Assembly: GCF_036321025.1 (NCBI RefSeq)
Contig: NZ_JAZAPB010000001.1
Coordinates: 496,001 to 560,000 of the forward strand
DNA: 64,000 nt
Reading direction: 5' to 3'
Source of the DNA: Alteraurantiacibacter hainanensis
GTDB taxonomy: Bacteria > Pseudomonadota > Alphaproteobacteria > Sphingomonadales > Sphingomonadaceae
The position numbers and the translations under genes are program-made. Positions 43,632 to 52,198 of this stretch are shown here, piece by piece. Position 1 is the stretch's first letter. Each line of letters starts with the position of its first letter. Below the pieces are notes generated by a model, which did no database searches, was not told where the DNA came from, and saw only the letters and a program-made list of their open reading frames with translations.

Positions 43632-43660
43632 CGATTGATTGGACAAACACCGTTCAATCG
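43632..43660. repeat. Inverted repeat CGATTGA / TCAATCG
   Basis: Arms at 43632-43638 and 43654-43660 with 15 bases between, in the promoter region of the small Pmp3-like gene. Could be an operator; no terminator-like T run follows. Confidence 0.4.
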
Positions 43661-43678
43661 ATTTTTGGAGCCTTTTCC

Positions 43679-43837
43679 ATGAGTATCATCGTCCTGATCG
43701 CCTCGATCCTGCTGCCGCCGCTGGGCGTCGCGCTGAAGCACGGCCTCGGCAGCACTTTCCTCATCAATCTGATACTGACGCTGATTTTCTTCGTGCCTGG
43801 TGTGATCCACGCGATCTACGTGAATTTCGTGCGCTGA
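43679..43837 (+). CDS. UPF0057 / Pmp3-YqaE family membrane protein
   Basis: 52 residues from ATG 43679 with GGAG nine bases upstream. Two hydrophobic helices with ILLPPLGVALKHG and NLILTLIFFVPGVIHAIYVN, the PMP3 pattern. Such proteins are linked to membrane potential and salt/stress tolerance. Convergent with crtZ. Confidence 0.9.
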   Translation: MSIIVLIASILLPPLGVALKHGLGSTFLINLILTLIFFVPGVIHAIYVNFVR

Positions 43838-43839
43838 CT

Positions 43840-44358
43840 TCAGGCGCCGGCGCTCTCGCGCACGACTGCAATGCCAGCCTCTCGCTGGCGGCGCAGTTCG
43901 GCCTTCAGCTTGGCCGGATCACGGGCGAAGACGAAGCCGAAGCTGACCCCGCCCTCCTTTCCGATCGTGGCATGGTGCAGCTTGTGCGCCTGCACCAGCC
44001 GCTTGGCATAGCCGCTCTTGGGAACCCACCTGAAATAGCGCTGGTGCACCAGCCCGTCATGCACGAGCGTGTAGATGATGCCGTAGCCAAGGATGCCCAC
44101 ACCGATCCACGTGGCCGGAATCCAAGCGGCATCGCCCAGCACCAGCGGGCTGCCCCAGGCAAACATCGAGATGCTCATGGCCGCCCCGACGACGGCATAG
44201 AGATCGTTCTTCTCGAAGGTGTTGTCGTGCGGTTCGTGATGATCGCGGTGCCATGCCCAGCCAAAGCCGTGCATGATGTACTTGTGGCTCGACCAGGCGA
44301 CGAATTCCATCGCCAGGATGGTCACAAGCACGATCGCGATGGGAACGAGGATGTCCAT
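43840..44358 (-). CDS. crtZ: Beta-carotene hydroxylase
   Basis: 172 residues from ATG 44358. Non-heme diiron histidine clusters HKYIMH (25-30), HRDHH (37-41), HDGLVH and HKLHH across four membrane-buried helices, as in CrtZ. Converts beta-carotene to zeaxanthin; fits the yellow-orange carotenoids of Erythrobacteraceae. No other crt genes are nearby. Confidence 0.93.
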   Translation of the reverse strand: MDILVPIAIVLVTILAMEFVAWSSHKYIMHGFGWAWHRDHHEPHDNTFEKNDLYAVVGAAMSISMFAWGSPLVLGDAAWIPATWIGVGILGYGIIYTLVHDGLVHQRYFRWVPKSGYAKRLVQAHKLHHATIGKEGGVSFGFVFARDPAKLKAELRRQREAGIAVVRESAGA

Positions 44359-44402
44359 GACGCCAATATAGGCGCTTGCGCCCGTTGCCGCAAAGAGCCT
44401 TG

Positions 44403-44825
44403 TTACGAGTCTTTGGGTCCGCCGGCGGGCGGAAGGCCGAAACAGCGCTCCGCCACGTCCTGGTCGATGCGCGCGGGGCGATGCGTTTCGCTGTCGATGC
44501 AGCACCACATCGATTGAACCTCGGCCAGCACTTCCTCTCCGCGGCGGATCACCGTGTTGTAGAAGCTGCGCGCGCCCTTGATCTTCTCAAGCACCGTCTC
44601 GGCGATCACGTCATCTTCGAGGAAGGCCGGACGGCGATAGGTGATCTCGTGCTTCAGGGCGACCCAGGCCTTGCTTGCCACCTCTTCGGCGGGAGCGAGT
44701 TTCTGCCAGTGCTGCAGCACGACGTCCTGAACCCAGTTCAGGTACTTGGAATTGTTCACGTGCCCCATGAAATCGATATCGTCGGGCAGGATCTTGATCG
44801 GAATCGAAAAGGGCTTGGCTGACAT
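44403..44825 (-). CDS. Hotdog acyl-CoA thioesterase (YbgC/4HBT type)
   Basis: 140 residues. DDIDFMGHVNNSKYLNWVQD contains the catalytic Asp and the HVNNxxYL pattern of 4-hydroxybenzoyl-CoA thioesterase-like proteins. Substrate is an acyl-CoA, otherwise unknown. Divergent from leuC. Confidence 0.9.
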   Translation of the reverse strand: MSAKPFSIPIKILPDDIDFMGHVNNSKYLNWVQDVVLQHWQKLAPAEEVASKAWVALKHEITYRRPAFLEDDVIAETVLEKIKGARSFYNTVIRRGEEVLAEVQSMWCCIDSETHRPARIDQDVAERCFGLPPAGGPKDS

Positions 44826-44924
44826 ACCTGTAAGTTAGGTGGACAACGTTAACTTTCCAAGACACGACAAAGCCTTTTTTCGTGCAGCTTGGCTATGACC
44901 GGTGGGCGCGCTATCTGGCTGGCC

Positions 44925-46367
44925 ATGGCCAGCAGACCGCGCACCCTCTACGAAAAGATCTTCGACGCCCATGTGATCGAGCGGCGTGACGACGACACCT
45001 GCCTGATCTTCATCGACCGTCACCTGGTGCACGAAGTGACCAGTCCGCAGGCGTTCGAGGCGCTGCGCATGAAGGGCCGCACCGTTCGCCACCCCGAACT
45101 GACGCTGGCCGTTCCAGACCACAACCTGCCCACCACGCCGCGCGTGGATGCCGATGGCAACCGCGTGCCCATCGCCGACGAGGAAAGCCGCAACCAGCTT
45201 GCCGCGCTGGAGCGCAACGCGCCCGAATTCGGCGTACGCTACTTCGATGCCACGGCGCGCCAGCAGGGCATCGTCCATGTCGTCGGGCCGGAACAGGGAT
45301 TCTCCCTTCCGGGGACCACCATCGTGTGCGGCGACAGCCACACCGCTTGCCATGGCGGCCTCGGGGCCTGGGCCTTCGGCATCGGCACGTCGGAAGTGGA
45401 GCACGTGCTCGCCACCCAGACGCTGCTTCTGCGACAGTCGAAGACCATGGAAGTGCGCGTTGAAGGGCAGCTTGGCCTTGGCGTGACGGCGAAGGACCTG
45501 GTGATGCATATCATCGGCACCGTGGGCACCGCGGGCGGCACCGGGCACGTGATCGAATATCGCGGCAAGGTGTTCGAGGACATGAGCGTCGAATCGCGCC
45601 TTACCGTGTGCAACATGAGCATCGAGGCCGGAGCCAGGGGCGGCCTCATCGCTCCCGACGAAACGACCTTCGCCTACATCAAGGGCCGCCCATTCGCCCC
45701 GCGCGACGAAGAGTGGGACGATGCCGTCGCCTACTGGAAGACGCTCTACACCGATGAAGGCGCCGAGTTCGATCGCAGCGTGGTGATCGATGCCACCAGG
45801 GTCGAACCCTCGGTGACCTGGGGCACCAGCCCGGAAGATGTCGTGCCCATCGGCGGGGTCGTGCCCGCGCCCGAAAGCTTCGACGATCCCTCGAAGCAGG
45901 AGGCCGCGCGCGCCAGCCTCGATTACATGGACCTGGAGCCAGGCACCCGGATGCAGGATGTCGAGGTGCAGAACATCTTCATCGGCAGCTGCACCAACAG
46001 CCGCATCGAAGACCTGCGCGCCGCCGCCGAAGTGCTGCGCGGACGGCGCAAGCATCCCAATATCCGCTGGGGCATCGTCGTTCCCGGATCGGGCCTGGTG
46101 AAGATGCAGGCCGAGGCCGAAGGACTGGACAAGGTCTTCACCGATGCGGGACTCGAATGGCGCGAGCCAGGATGTTCGGCGTGCCTGGGGATGAACCCGG
46201 ACAAGGTTCCGGCCGGAGAGCGCAGCGCCTCCACCAGCAACCGCAATTTCGTGGGCCGACAGGGCCCCGGCGCCCGCACGCACCTCGTCTCGCCCGCCAT
46301 GGCCGCGGCAGCTGCCGTCATGGGCCGCCTGACAGACGTGCGCGAACTCACGCGTGAGCCAGCGTAA
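44925..46367 (+). CDS. leuC: 3-isopropylmalate dehydratase large subunit
   Basis: 480 residues from ATG 44925 (ASRPRTLYEKIFDAHVI). An ATG ten codons upstream is a poorer choice; neither has a good ribosome-binding site. [4Fe-4S] ligands C356 (GSCTNSR), C417 and C420 (GCSACLG), with VCGDSHTACHGG. Isomerises isopropylmalate in leucine synthesis with LeuD. The end overlaps the next gene by 14 bases. Confidence 0.97.
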   Translation: MASRPRTLYEKIFDAHVIERRDDDTCLIFIDRHLVHEVTSPQAFEALRMKGRTVRHPELTLAVPDHNLPTTPRVDADGNRVPIADEESRNQLAALERNAPEFGVRYFDATARQQGIVHVVGPEQGFSLPGTTIVCGDSHTACHGGLGAWAFGIGTSEVEHVLATQTLLLRQSKTMEVRVEGQLGLGVTAKDLVMHIIGTVGTAGGTGHVIEYRGKVFEDMSVESRLTVCNMSIEAGARGGLIAPDETTFAYIKGRPFAPRDEEWDDAVAYWKTLYTDEGAEFDRSVVIDATRVEPSVTWGTSPEDVVPIGGVVPAPESFDDPSKQEAARASLDYMDLEPGTRMQDVEVQNIFIGSCTNSRIEDLRAAAEVLRGRRKHPNIRWGIVVPGSGLVKMQAEAEGLDKVFTDAGLEWREPGCSACLGMNPDKVPAGERSASTSNRNFVGRQGPGARTHLVSPAMAAAAAVMGRLTDVRELTREPA

Positions 46368-46884
46368 ACAGTCTTTTGCTCCCGTCGTCAGCGCCGAAAC
46401 ACGGGTCCTGATCCTCGGCAGCCTGCCGGGCGAGAGGTCGCTCGAGGCAGGGCAGTACTACGCCCATCCGCGCAATCTCTTCTGGTCACTTCTCGAAGGC
46501 GTGCTCGATACCGAACTGGTGCGGCTTTCCTATCAGGACCGGCTCGAGGCGATCCTGCACCATGGAATCGGCCTGTGGGACTCGGTCCGCTCGGCACGGC
46601 GCAGCGGCAGCCTCGATTCGGCCATGCGCGACGTGGAAGGGGCCGATCTGCCCGCGCTCGTTTCCGGTCTGCCGAACCTGCGGGCCGTGGCCTTCAACGG
46701 CAAGACTTCGGAACGGGTGGGCAAGCCGCAAGTGGCCGAATTGCCCGTCGATTTTCTTACCCTTCCCTCCTCCAGCCCCGCCTATGCCGCGATGCCGCTG
46801 TACGAGAAGCAAGCGCGCTGGCTCGTGCTGAAAGATTATCTTGCGCGCGATTTTCTTGAAACACCTTCCGCGCAGGACCATTGA
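46354..46884 (+). CDS. Hypoxanthine/uracil-DNA glycosylase family protein
   Basis: 176 residues from GTG 46354. LILGSLPGERSLEAGQYYAHPRN is the catalytic segment of the Mug/HDG-type branch of the uracil-DNA glycosylase superfamily, with SSSPAYA as the later loop. Removes deaminated bases such as hypoxanthine from DNA. It lies between leuC and leuD and overlaps leuC, an unusual place for a repair gene. Confidence 0.85.
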   Translation: MSQRKQSFAPVVSAETRVLILGSLPGERSLEAGQYYAHPRNLFWSLLEGVLDTELVRLSYQDRLEAILHHGIGLWDSVRSARRSGSLDSAMRDVEGADLPALVSGLPNLRAVAFNGKTSERVGKPQVAELPVDFLTLPSSSPAYAAMPLYEKQARWLVLKDYLARDFLETPSAQDH

Positions 46885-46890
46885 GCAGAC

Positions 46891-47046
46891 ATGACTGACA
46901 ACATCCCCAAGAAAGCCGCCATTGCCGGCGCCATCGGCTCCGCCGCGGTTGCCGCCGCGCTCCTTTACGTCAATCGCCGCAAGAAAAAGAACGAGCCTAC
47001 CCAGCCGGGCCCGATCCCGAGCGGCGAGAAGCCGGAAACCGATTGA
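46891..47046 (+). CDS. 51-aa single-span protein
   Basis: ATG 46891 to TGA 47046. One helix (AIAGAIGSAAVAAALLYVN) followed by basic NRRKKK and a Pro-rich tail ending GEKPETD. The stop overlaps the leuD ATG (TGATG), so it is translationally coupled to leuD. Not recognised; likely a small inner-membrane protein. Confidence 0.7.
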   Translation: MTDNIPKKAAIAGAIGSAAVAAALLYVNRRKKKNEPTQPGPIPSGEKPETD

Positions 47047-47651
47047 TGGACAAGGTCGGCGAGGTTTCGGGCCGGGCGATCCCGTTCGGCCGAAAGAATG
47101 TTGATACCGATCTGATCATCCCGGCGCGCTGGCTGAAGACGACCAGCCGCGAAGGGCTGGGTCAGGGTGCATTCGAAGCCGTGCGCACAGACAATCCCGA
47201 CAACGTGTTCGACCAGGCCGAGTTCGCCGGAGCGCCGATCCTGGTGGCAGGCGACAATTTCGGTTGCGGCTCCAGCCGGGAACACGCCGCCTGGGCCCTC
47301 CTCGATCTGGGCATACGGGCCGTGATCGCCCCCAGCTTCTCCGACATCTTCGCGGGCAACGCATTCAAGAACGGAATTCTCACCGTAGCCCTGCCGCAGG
47401 AACAGGTGGACCGCCTGCTGGAGGTCGCCAGGACCGATCCTATCACGATCGACCTAGAGGCGCAGAGCGTCACCACGCCCTTCCAGGATCGCTTCCGTTT
47501 CGAGATAGACCCGTTCCGCAAATACTGCCTGACCGAGGGGCTGGACGAAGTCGGCCTGACTCTGACCCGCGACGAGGCCATTTCGCGCTATGAAGAGCGC
47601 ATGGCGGCAGGAAAGCCATGGCTGGCCCGCGGCACGGGAGTTGCGGCCTGA
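47046..47651 (+). CDS. leuD: 3-isopropylmalate dehydratase small subunit
   Basis: 201 residues from ATG 47046. GRAIPFGRKNVDTDLIIPARWLK and DNFGCGSSREHAAWALLDLGIRAVIAPSFSDIF are LeuD swivelling-domain hallmarks. Partner of LeuC. Separated from leuC by two genes but apparently in one coupled operon. Confidence 0.97.
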   Translation: MDKVGEVSGRAIPFGRKNVDTDLIIPARWLKTTSREGLGQGAFEAVRTDNPDNVFDQAEFAGAPILVAGDNFGCGSSREHAAWALLDLGIRAVIAPSFSDIFAGNAFKNGILTVALPQEQVDRLLEVARTDPITIDLEAQSVTTPFQDRFRFEIDPFRKYCLTEGLDEVGLTLTRDEAISRYEERMAAGKPWLARGTGVAA

Positions 47652-47717
47652 GCGGCCAGCGCCTATTCCCGCAGGACGTGAGATGCGGCCACCAATCAGG
47701 AAAAGAGAGTTAGCCCA

Positions 47718-48041
47718 ATGACCAATTTCAAGGATCGTGAGCGCGGCGAGGAAGCCAAATACGCGATGGACGAGGAAACCGCCTTCAAGGTGGCCGTTCG
47801 CCGCAACCGCCTGTTCGGCGAATGGGCGGCCGGACTGATGAATCTGACCGAGGAAGAGACGGACGCCTACAAGAAGGCGGTGGTCCAGGCCGATTTCGAG
47901 GAAGCGGGCGACGAGGACGTCGTCCGCAAGGTGCTGGGCGATCTTACCCAGGCCGGTTGCGACGTGGACGAAGCGCAGGTGCGCGCGAAGCTGGAGGAAA
48001 ACGCTGTCGAGGCGCGCCGCCAGTTCATGAGCGAATCCTGA
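47718..48041 (+). CDS. DUF1476 protein, F1-ATPase zeta-type inhibitor
   Basis: 107 residues. FKDRERGEEAKYAMDEETAFKVAVRRNRLFGEWAA is the DUF1476 core; in Paracoccus this family (zeta subunit) blocks the F1F0-ATPase. Not near other atp genes, as usual in Alphaproteobacteria. AAAAGAGAG precedes the start. Confidence 0.92.
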   Translation: MTNFKDRERGEEAKYAMDEETAFKVAVRRNRLFGEWAAGLMNLTEEETDAYKKAVVQADFEEAGDEDVVRKVLGDLTQAGCDVDEAQVRAKLEENAVEARRQFMSES

Positions 48042-48065
48042 TCCAGCACACCGGAGCAATACCCC

Positions 48066-48299
48066 ATGCCCATGCCAGCCGCGCAGATCGAAGCCCTCAT
48101 CAAGTCCGCCATCCCCGATGCCACCGTGGAGATAGAGGCCCTGGTTGACGACAACGATCACTGGCTGGCGCGGGTCACCTCCGCCGAATTCGAAGGCAAG
48201 AACCGCGTGCAGCAGCACAAGATGGTATTTGCCGCGCTGGGCGATCGCATGGGCGGAGAGCTTCACGCCTTGCAACTGCACACCAGCGTTCCCACCTGA
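48066..48299 (+). CDS. BolA family protein
   Basis: 77 residues. QIEALIKSAIPDATVEIEAL and KMVFAALGDRMGGELHALQL are the BolA fold, including the conserved H in QQHKMVF. Works with the adjacent CGFS glutaredoxin in Fe-S and stress signalling. BolA-Grx4 adjacency supports this. Confidence 0.94.
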   Translation: MPMPAAQIEALIKSAIPDATVEIEALVDDNDHWLARVTSAEFEGKNRVQQHKMVFAALGDRMGGELHALQLHTSVPT

Positions 48300-48332
48300 C
48301 CGCTACGTTACAAACATTGATTGGTGGGACAG

Positions 48333-48674
48333 ATGAGCGACATGGACGGTGAAACCAAAGACCGGATTTCCAAGATCGTAGAAGACGCAGACGTGGTGCT
48401 TTTCATGAAGGGCACGCCGCTGTTTCCGCAGTGCGGCTTTTCGAACCGCGCAGTCTCCATTCTCGATCATTGCGGCGTTGCATTCGAAAGTGTCGACGTG
48501 CTGCAGGACATGGAAATCCGCCAGGGCATCAAGTCCTTTTCGGACTGGCCGACGATCCCTCAACTCTACGTGAAGGGCGAATTCGTGGGCGGCAGCGACA
48601 TCATGATGGAAATGTTCGAGGCCGGCGAACTGCAGCAACTCCTGGACGAAAAGCAGGTCGCCAAGGCCAATTGA
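48333..48674 (+). CDS. grxD: Monothiol glutaredoxin (Grx4 type)
   Basis: 113 residues from ATG 48333. CGFS active site in FPQCGFSNRAV (C34), with DWPTIPQLYVKGEFVGGSDI. CGFS glutaredoxins carry [2Fe-2S] clusters, often shared with BolA, the preceding gene. Confidence 0.96.
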   Translation: MSDMDGETKDRISKIVEDADVVLFMKGTPLFPQCGFSNRAVSILDHCGVAFESVDVLQDMEIRQGIKSFSDWPTIPQLYVKGEFVGGSDIMMEMFEAGELQQLLDEKQVAKAN

Positions 48675-48782
48675 CGGCCTTCAATTCAAACCACGTTCAC
48701 CCCGTTTCCGCCTAGGCTTGTGGCCCCTCCCGCGACGACGCTAGAGGGGCTTGGCTTTCACTCGGCAGGTTTCGGGGAACAG

Positions 48783-49661
48783 ATGGTTCGCACTCTTTTC
48801 ATAACGGCCGCGTTGGCGCTTGCGCTGCCTGTCGCAGCGCAGGAAGCCATGCCCGAAGACCTCGACCAGCGCATGGCTGCCGCCAGGCAGGCCGAGGCGA
48901 CGGCGCGGATGCTGGCCGACGTTCAGCGGGCCAGCGCCATCGCGCAGCAGCAATACGCAGGCATGACCGGCGGCGACTTCGGCGATGGATATCGCGGCGC
49001 TGTCGCGTTTCCGGGCGAGGGACTGGGCGTGTGGAACGTGGTGATCGCCGCGGCGCGCGGCGAAGGGGCGCAGGCCCCGCTTGTCGCCCTGGCGGAATAT
49101 GAAATCGCGCAGGACGAGATCCTTTCCGAGACGATGCACGACAGCGCCGACGCACCGCCGCTAAGCGGCACCGCGCTGGTCATGGCCCGGGCCAAGTACG
49201 TTGCGCCCCGCGCCGTCATTGCCGCCCCCGACGCGGGGTATTGTCTCGACGGAGAACCCGCCGAAGAAGGCGCAAGCCATTCCGTGATCTACATTCCCAT
49301 CGTCCTTCCCCCTGCGGAAGACGGGACGATGGAGGCCTACGTCCTGAACGGTCCGATTGCCGAGGGCTCCGTTCCTCTGGGCAAGCATTACCGCGTCACC
49401 TTCGACGAATTCGGCCAGGTAGGCACGCCCACGGTGGTAACGGACACGTGCGAGGTCGTGACCTGGGATCCCGCAGATCCCGAGGTCGCCACGAGCATCT
49501 ACGTCACCCAGTACGAAGGCGGCAGCCAGCCCAATGCGCTGCAGACCTTCATATCAAGCCAGTTGCCGATGAGCCTGGGCGTGGTGACAGGCGACATCGT
49601 CTGGCCCCTGACAGGCGGCATGATCGCCCCGCCCGTTCCCGCGGCACAGGCGGGCCTCTAG
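48783..49661 (+). CDS. Secreted hypothetical protein
   Basis: 292 residues from ATG 48783, with a signal peptide MVRTLFITAALALALPVAA cut before QEAMPED. A Gln/Ala-rich coiled region (about 27-65) precedes a soluble part with GVWNVVIAAARGEGAQ and several Cys (CLDGEP, DTCEVV). Family not recognised; periplasmic or extracellular. No lipobox. Confidence 0.7.
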   Translation: MVRTLFITAALALALPVAAQEAMPEDLDQRMAAARQAEATARMLADVQRASAIAQQQYAGMTGGDFGDGYRGAVAFPGEGLGVWNVVIAAARGEGAQAPLVALAEYEIAQDEILSETMHDSADAPPLSGTALVMARAKYVAPRAVIAAPDAGYCLDGEPAEEGASHSVIYIPIVLPPAEDGTMEAYVLNGPIAEGSVPLGKHYRVTFDEFGQVGTPTVVTDTCEVVTWDPADPEVATSIYVTQYEGGSQPNALQTFISSQLPMSLGVVTGDIVWPLTGGMIAPPVPAAQAGL

Positions 49662-49666
49662 CGGCC

Positions 49667-50284
49667 ATGTGCAACCTCTATCGCATGGCGAAGTCGCAGG
49701 ACGAGGTTGCGCATTTCTTCGATGCGATCGCGCAGGATCTATCGGTATCTCCCGGCGGCAACGCGCCCGAACTGGTCTATCCCGGTTATCCCGGAATGGT
49801 GCTGGCCGACGGGCGGCTGACGCAGATGACCTGGGGCTTCCCCCTTGCTCGCAAGGGTGCGAAAGGCCAGCCGCTGAAGCCCAAGCCGATCAACAATGCT
49901 CGCTCTGACAAGCTGGGCAGCCCATTCTGGTCCGCCAGTTTCAGGGCGCGGCGCTGCCTGATCCCGGTGTCCGACTTTGCCGAAGCCGAAGGACCCAGGG
50001 GCGGCAAGACGCGCACCTGGTTTGCCCTGCCCGACAGTGATCTGATGGCCATAGCCGGGTTCTGGCGCGACAGCGCCGAATGGGGCGAGGCCTATACGAT
50101 GGTGATGACCGACGCGAACCGGCACGTTCACGGCGTGCACGACAGGATGCCGGTCATTCTCCATCCCGCGGACTGGTCCGCCTGGATGACAGGTTCGGCG
50201 GACGAAGCCTTCGGCCTGTGCCGACCCTACGATGGCGACATGCGTGTCGATCGCACGGACGAACCCTGGGCGGGCCGGCGGTGA
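49667..50284 (+). CDS. SOS response-associated peptidase (YedK/HMCES type)
   Basis: 205 residues. Cys2 directly after the initiator Met (MCNLYRM) is the DNA-crosslinking residue of SRAP proteins; NNARSDKLG, RCLIPVSDFAEAE and HDRMPVIL contain the conserved Asn, Glu and His. It caps abasic sites in single-stranded DNA. A sigma-54 promoter lies antisense 120 bp downstream. Confidence 0.95.
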   Translation: MCNLYRMAKSQDEVAHFFDAIAQDLSVSPGGNAPELVYPGYPGMVLADGRLTQMTWGFPLARKGAKGQPLKPKPINNARSDKLGSPFWSASFRARRCLIPVSDFAEAEGPRGGKTRTWFALPDSDLMAIAGFWRDSAEWGEAYTMVMTDANRHVHGVHDRMPVILHPADWSAWMTGSADEAFGLCRPYDGDMRVDRTDEPWAGRR

Positions 50285-50305
50285 TCTCGTGATTTCGGGA
50301 TAGGC

Positions 50306-50376
50306 GTTCTTCGGGGAGGCGGAGCCGGGAGACTTGGTTGGGGACCTTTGTGTCGGCCCCGCCTCGTTCGAAGAAC
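50306..50376 (-). ncRNA. Putative sigma-54-driven hairpin RNA
   Basis: Arms 50376-50355 and 50326-50306 pair over about 19 of 22 positions: eight perfect end pairs (GTTCTTCG / CGAAGAAC) and an inner GAGGCGGGGCC / GGCTCCGCCTC stem, with a 28-base loop. It starts about ten bases after the predicted sigma-54 start site on the minus strand. No good coding frame follows; the transcript would run antisense to the SRAP gene. Confidence 0.45.
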
Positions 50377-50397
50377 TCTTGGGTACGCCAACTACAT

Positions 50398-50413
50398 TGC
50401 AGGCCCCGTGCCA
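50398..50413 (-). promoter_or_regulatory. Sigma-54 promoter, no clear gene downstream
   Basis: TGGCAC-GGGGC-CTGCA on the minus strand: invariant GG and GC at proper spacing, one mismatch to consensus in the -12 box, identical to that of the second psp-type operon. The flank AAAAC before TGGCAC is also shared with that operon. Confidence 0.75.
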
Positions 50414-50426
50414 GTTTTGCCGACCC

Positions 50427-50438
50427 AAGGATTTCCGC
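50427..50438 (-). promoter_or_regulatory. Conserved site upstream of orphan sigma-54 promoter
   Basis: GCGGAAATCCTT on the minus strand, 13 bases from the -24 box, as at the other two promoters. Its first nine bases equal the reverse complement of the psp site (GCGGAAATCTGC). Confidence 0.5.
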
Positions 50439-50614
50439 CGGAGACGATGGTTGGCGAAACGTTAACGGCTGTCCCGCCTGTCAAAAATCCCGACATTCCG
50501 GCCTGAATTGTTCCGGTCAGCGCGTCCCCGGCGCGTCCCGACCAATTCGCCGGACCTTGTGCCCCCCTCCAGGCGTCGAAAGGGCAAAGCCCCATTCGCG
50601 AAGGACATTTCAGC

Positions 50615-51994
50615 ATGAGCACGATCACCACAGTCAATCCCGCCACAGGCCAGAACCTCGACAGTTACGAGGAAATCGGCAGCGCCGAAGCCATGGCGAA
50701 GATCGAGTCCTGTCACGAGGCCTTCCTTTCGTGGAAGCTGAAATCGCGAGAGGAGCGGGCCGAGGTCATCAAGGGCATCGGCCAGGCGCTGCGCGATCAC
50801 AAGGAAGAGCTGGCGCAGCTGATGACCGACGAGGTCGGCAAGCTGATCGGCGACAGCCGCGAGGAAGTGGAACTGTGCGCGGCCATCTGCGACTACACCG
50901 CCAATTGCGGCCCGGCCGAACTCGCCCCCGAACCGCGCGATCCCGCCAACGCCGGGCGCGGCCTGGTAAGCTACCAGCCGATCGGCGTCGTCTACGGCAT
51001 CCAGCCCTGGAATTTCCCGGCCTATCAGGTCATCCGCTACTCCATTGCCAACCTGATGGCGGGCAACGGCGTATTGCTGAAGCACGCGGCAAACTGCACC
51101 GGCAGCGGGCTGAAAATCGCGGAAATCTTCAAGGCGGGCGGACTGCCCGAAAACCTCTTCACCGTGCTGGTGATCAGCCACGACGTGTCCGACGCGGTGA
51201 TCGAGCACGAGAAGGTTCGCGGCGTGACCCTGACCGGATCGGACAAGGCCGGTAAGCACATTGCCGAAGCGGCCGGGAAGGTGCTCAAGCCCACCGTTCT
51301 CGAACTCGGCTCCAACGATGCATACCTGGTGCTGGAAGACGCCGACATCGATACCGCGGTGGAAGTCTGCACGCAGGCGCGGCTCTACAATAACGGCCAG
51401 ACCTGCATCAACGGCAAGCGCTTCATCGTGACCGACAAGGTCTATGACGCCTTCCTGGAAAAGTTCGTCGCCAGCTTCGAGAGCGTCAAGACCGGCGATC
51501 CGAACGACGATGAAACCGACATGGGCCCGATGGCGCGCGATGACTTGCGCGACACGCTGCAGGAACAGGTGGACAAGAGCGTTTCGAAAGGCGCGAAGAT
51601 CGAGTGCGGCGGCGCAATTCCCGACGGACCCGGCGCCTTCTATCCCGCCACCGTGCTGACCGGTGTGCAGAAAGGCCAGCCTGCCTACGATGACGAACTG
51701 TTCGGACCGGTCGCATCCGTTATCCGCGCCAAGGACGACGACGACGCGATCCGCCTTGCCAACGACAGCCGCTATGGCCTTGGCGGAGGCATCATCTCGA
51801 AGAACGAGGAACGCGCCGTGGAACTGGCGGCCACGCATTTCGACACCGGTATGGTGTTCGTGAACGTTTACGGCGTGGCGGATCCCTCCATGCCGTTCGG
51901 CGGTGTAAAGAATTCCGGTCACGGCCGCGAACACGGCGGGTTCGGGATGCGCGAATTCACGAATGCCAAGAGCATCTTCGTCGGAGCGGCCTGA
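50615..51994 (+). CDS. NAD(P)-dependent aldehyde dehydrogenase (succinate-semialdehyde type)
   Basis: 459 residues. Catalytic C264 in NNGQTCINGKRF, E230 in LELGSND, oxyanion Asn in IQPWNFPAYQ, and VTLTGSDKAGK for the coenzyme. Length and motifs fit the short GabD/Sad-like branch; substrate specificity cannot be set from sequence alone. Single gene. Confidence 0.9.
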   Translation: MSTITTVNPATGQNLDSYEEIGSAEAMAKIESCHEAFLSWKLKSREERAEVIKGIGQALRDHKEELAQLMTDEVGKLIGDSREEVELCAAICDYTANCGPAELAPEPRDPANAGRGLVSYQPIGVVYGIQPWNFPAYQVIRYSIANLMAGNGVLLKHAANCTGSGLKIAEIFKAGGLPENLFTVLVISHDVSDAVIEHEKVRGVTLTGSDKAGKHIAEAAGKVLKPTVLELGSNDAYLVLEDADIDTAVEVCTQARLYNNGQTCINGKRFIVTDKVYDAFLEKFVASFESVKTGDPNDDETDMGPMARDDLRDTLQEQVDKSVSKGAKIECGGAIPDGPGAFYPATVLTGVQKGQPAYDDELFGPVASVIRAKDDDDAIRLANDSRYGLGGGIISKNEERAVELAATHFDTGMVFVNVYGVADPSMPFGGVKNSGHGREHGGFGMREFTNAKSIFVGAA

Positions 51995-52064
51995 TCTGCT
52001 GACTTCTCAGGCGCCGGGCGGACCCCGTCCGGCGTCCTCGGCTTTGGGGACCGCAAAGGAAGAA

Positions 52065-52141
52065 TGGCGCGCCCAGCAGGATTCGAACCTGCGGCCTCAG
52101 GTTTAGAAGACCCGTGCTCTATCCAGCTGAGCTATGGGCGC
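52065..52141 (-). tRNA. tRNA-Arg (UCU anticodon)
   Basis: 77 bases with encoded CCA. Acceptor GCGCCCA / TGGGCGC, anticodon arm CGGGT-CTTCTAA-ACCTG gives UCU, T-arm GGTTCGAATCC. Reads AGA/AGG. Confidence 0.95.
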
Positions 52142-52198
52142 GTGGCATTCGCCTCTAGCGTTCTTTGCGGCACACGCAAATGGCGCTAGCACCCGGAT

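Larger units (their letters stand above)
50285..50614. other. 330-bp intergenic region with sigma-54 promoter and long hairpin
   Basis: Contains the antisense sigma-54 promoter (50398-50413), its upstream site (50427-50438), and the long inverted repeat 50306-50376, plus the promoter region of the aldehyde dehydrogenase. No protein-coding frame is convincing. Confidence 0.6.
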
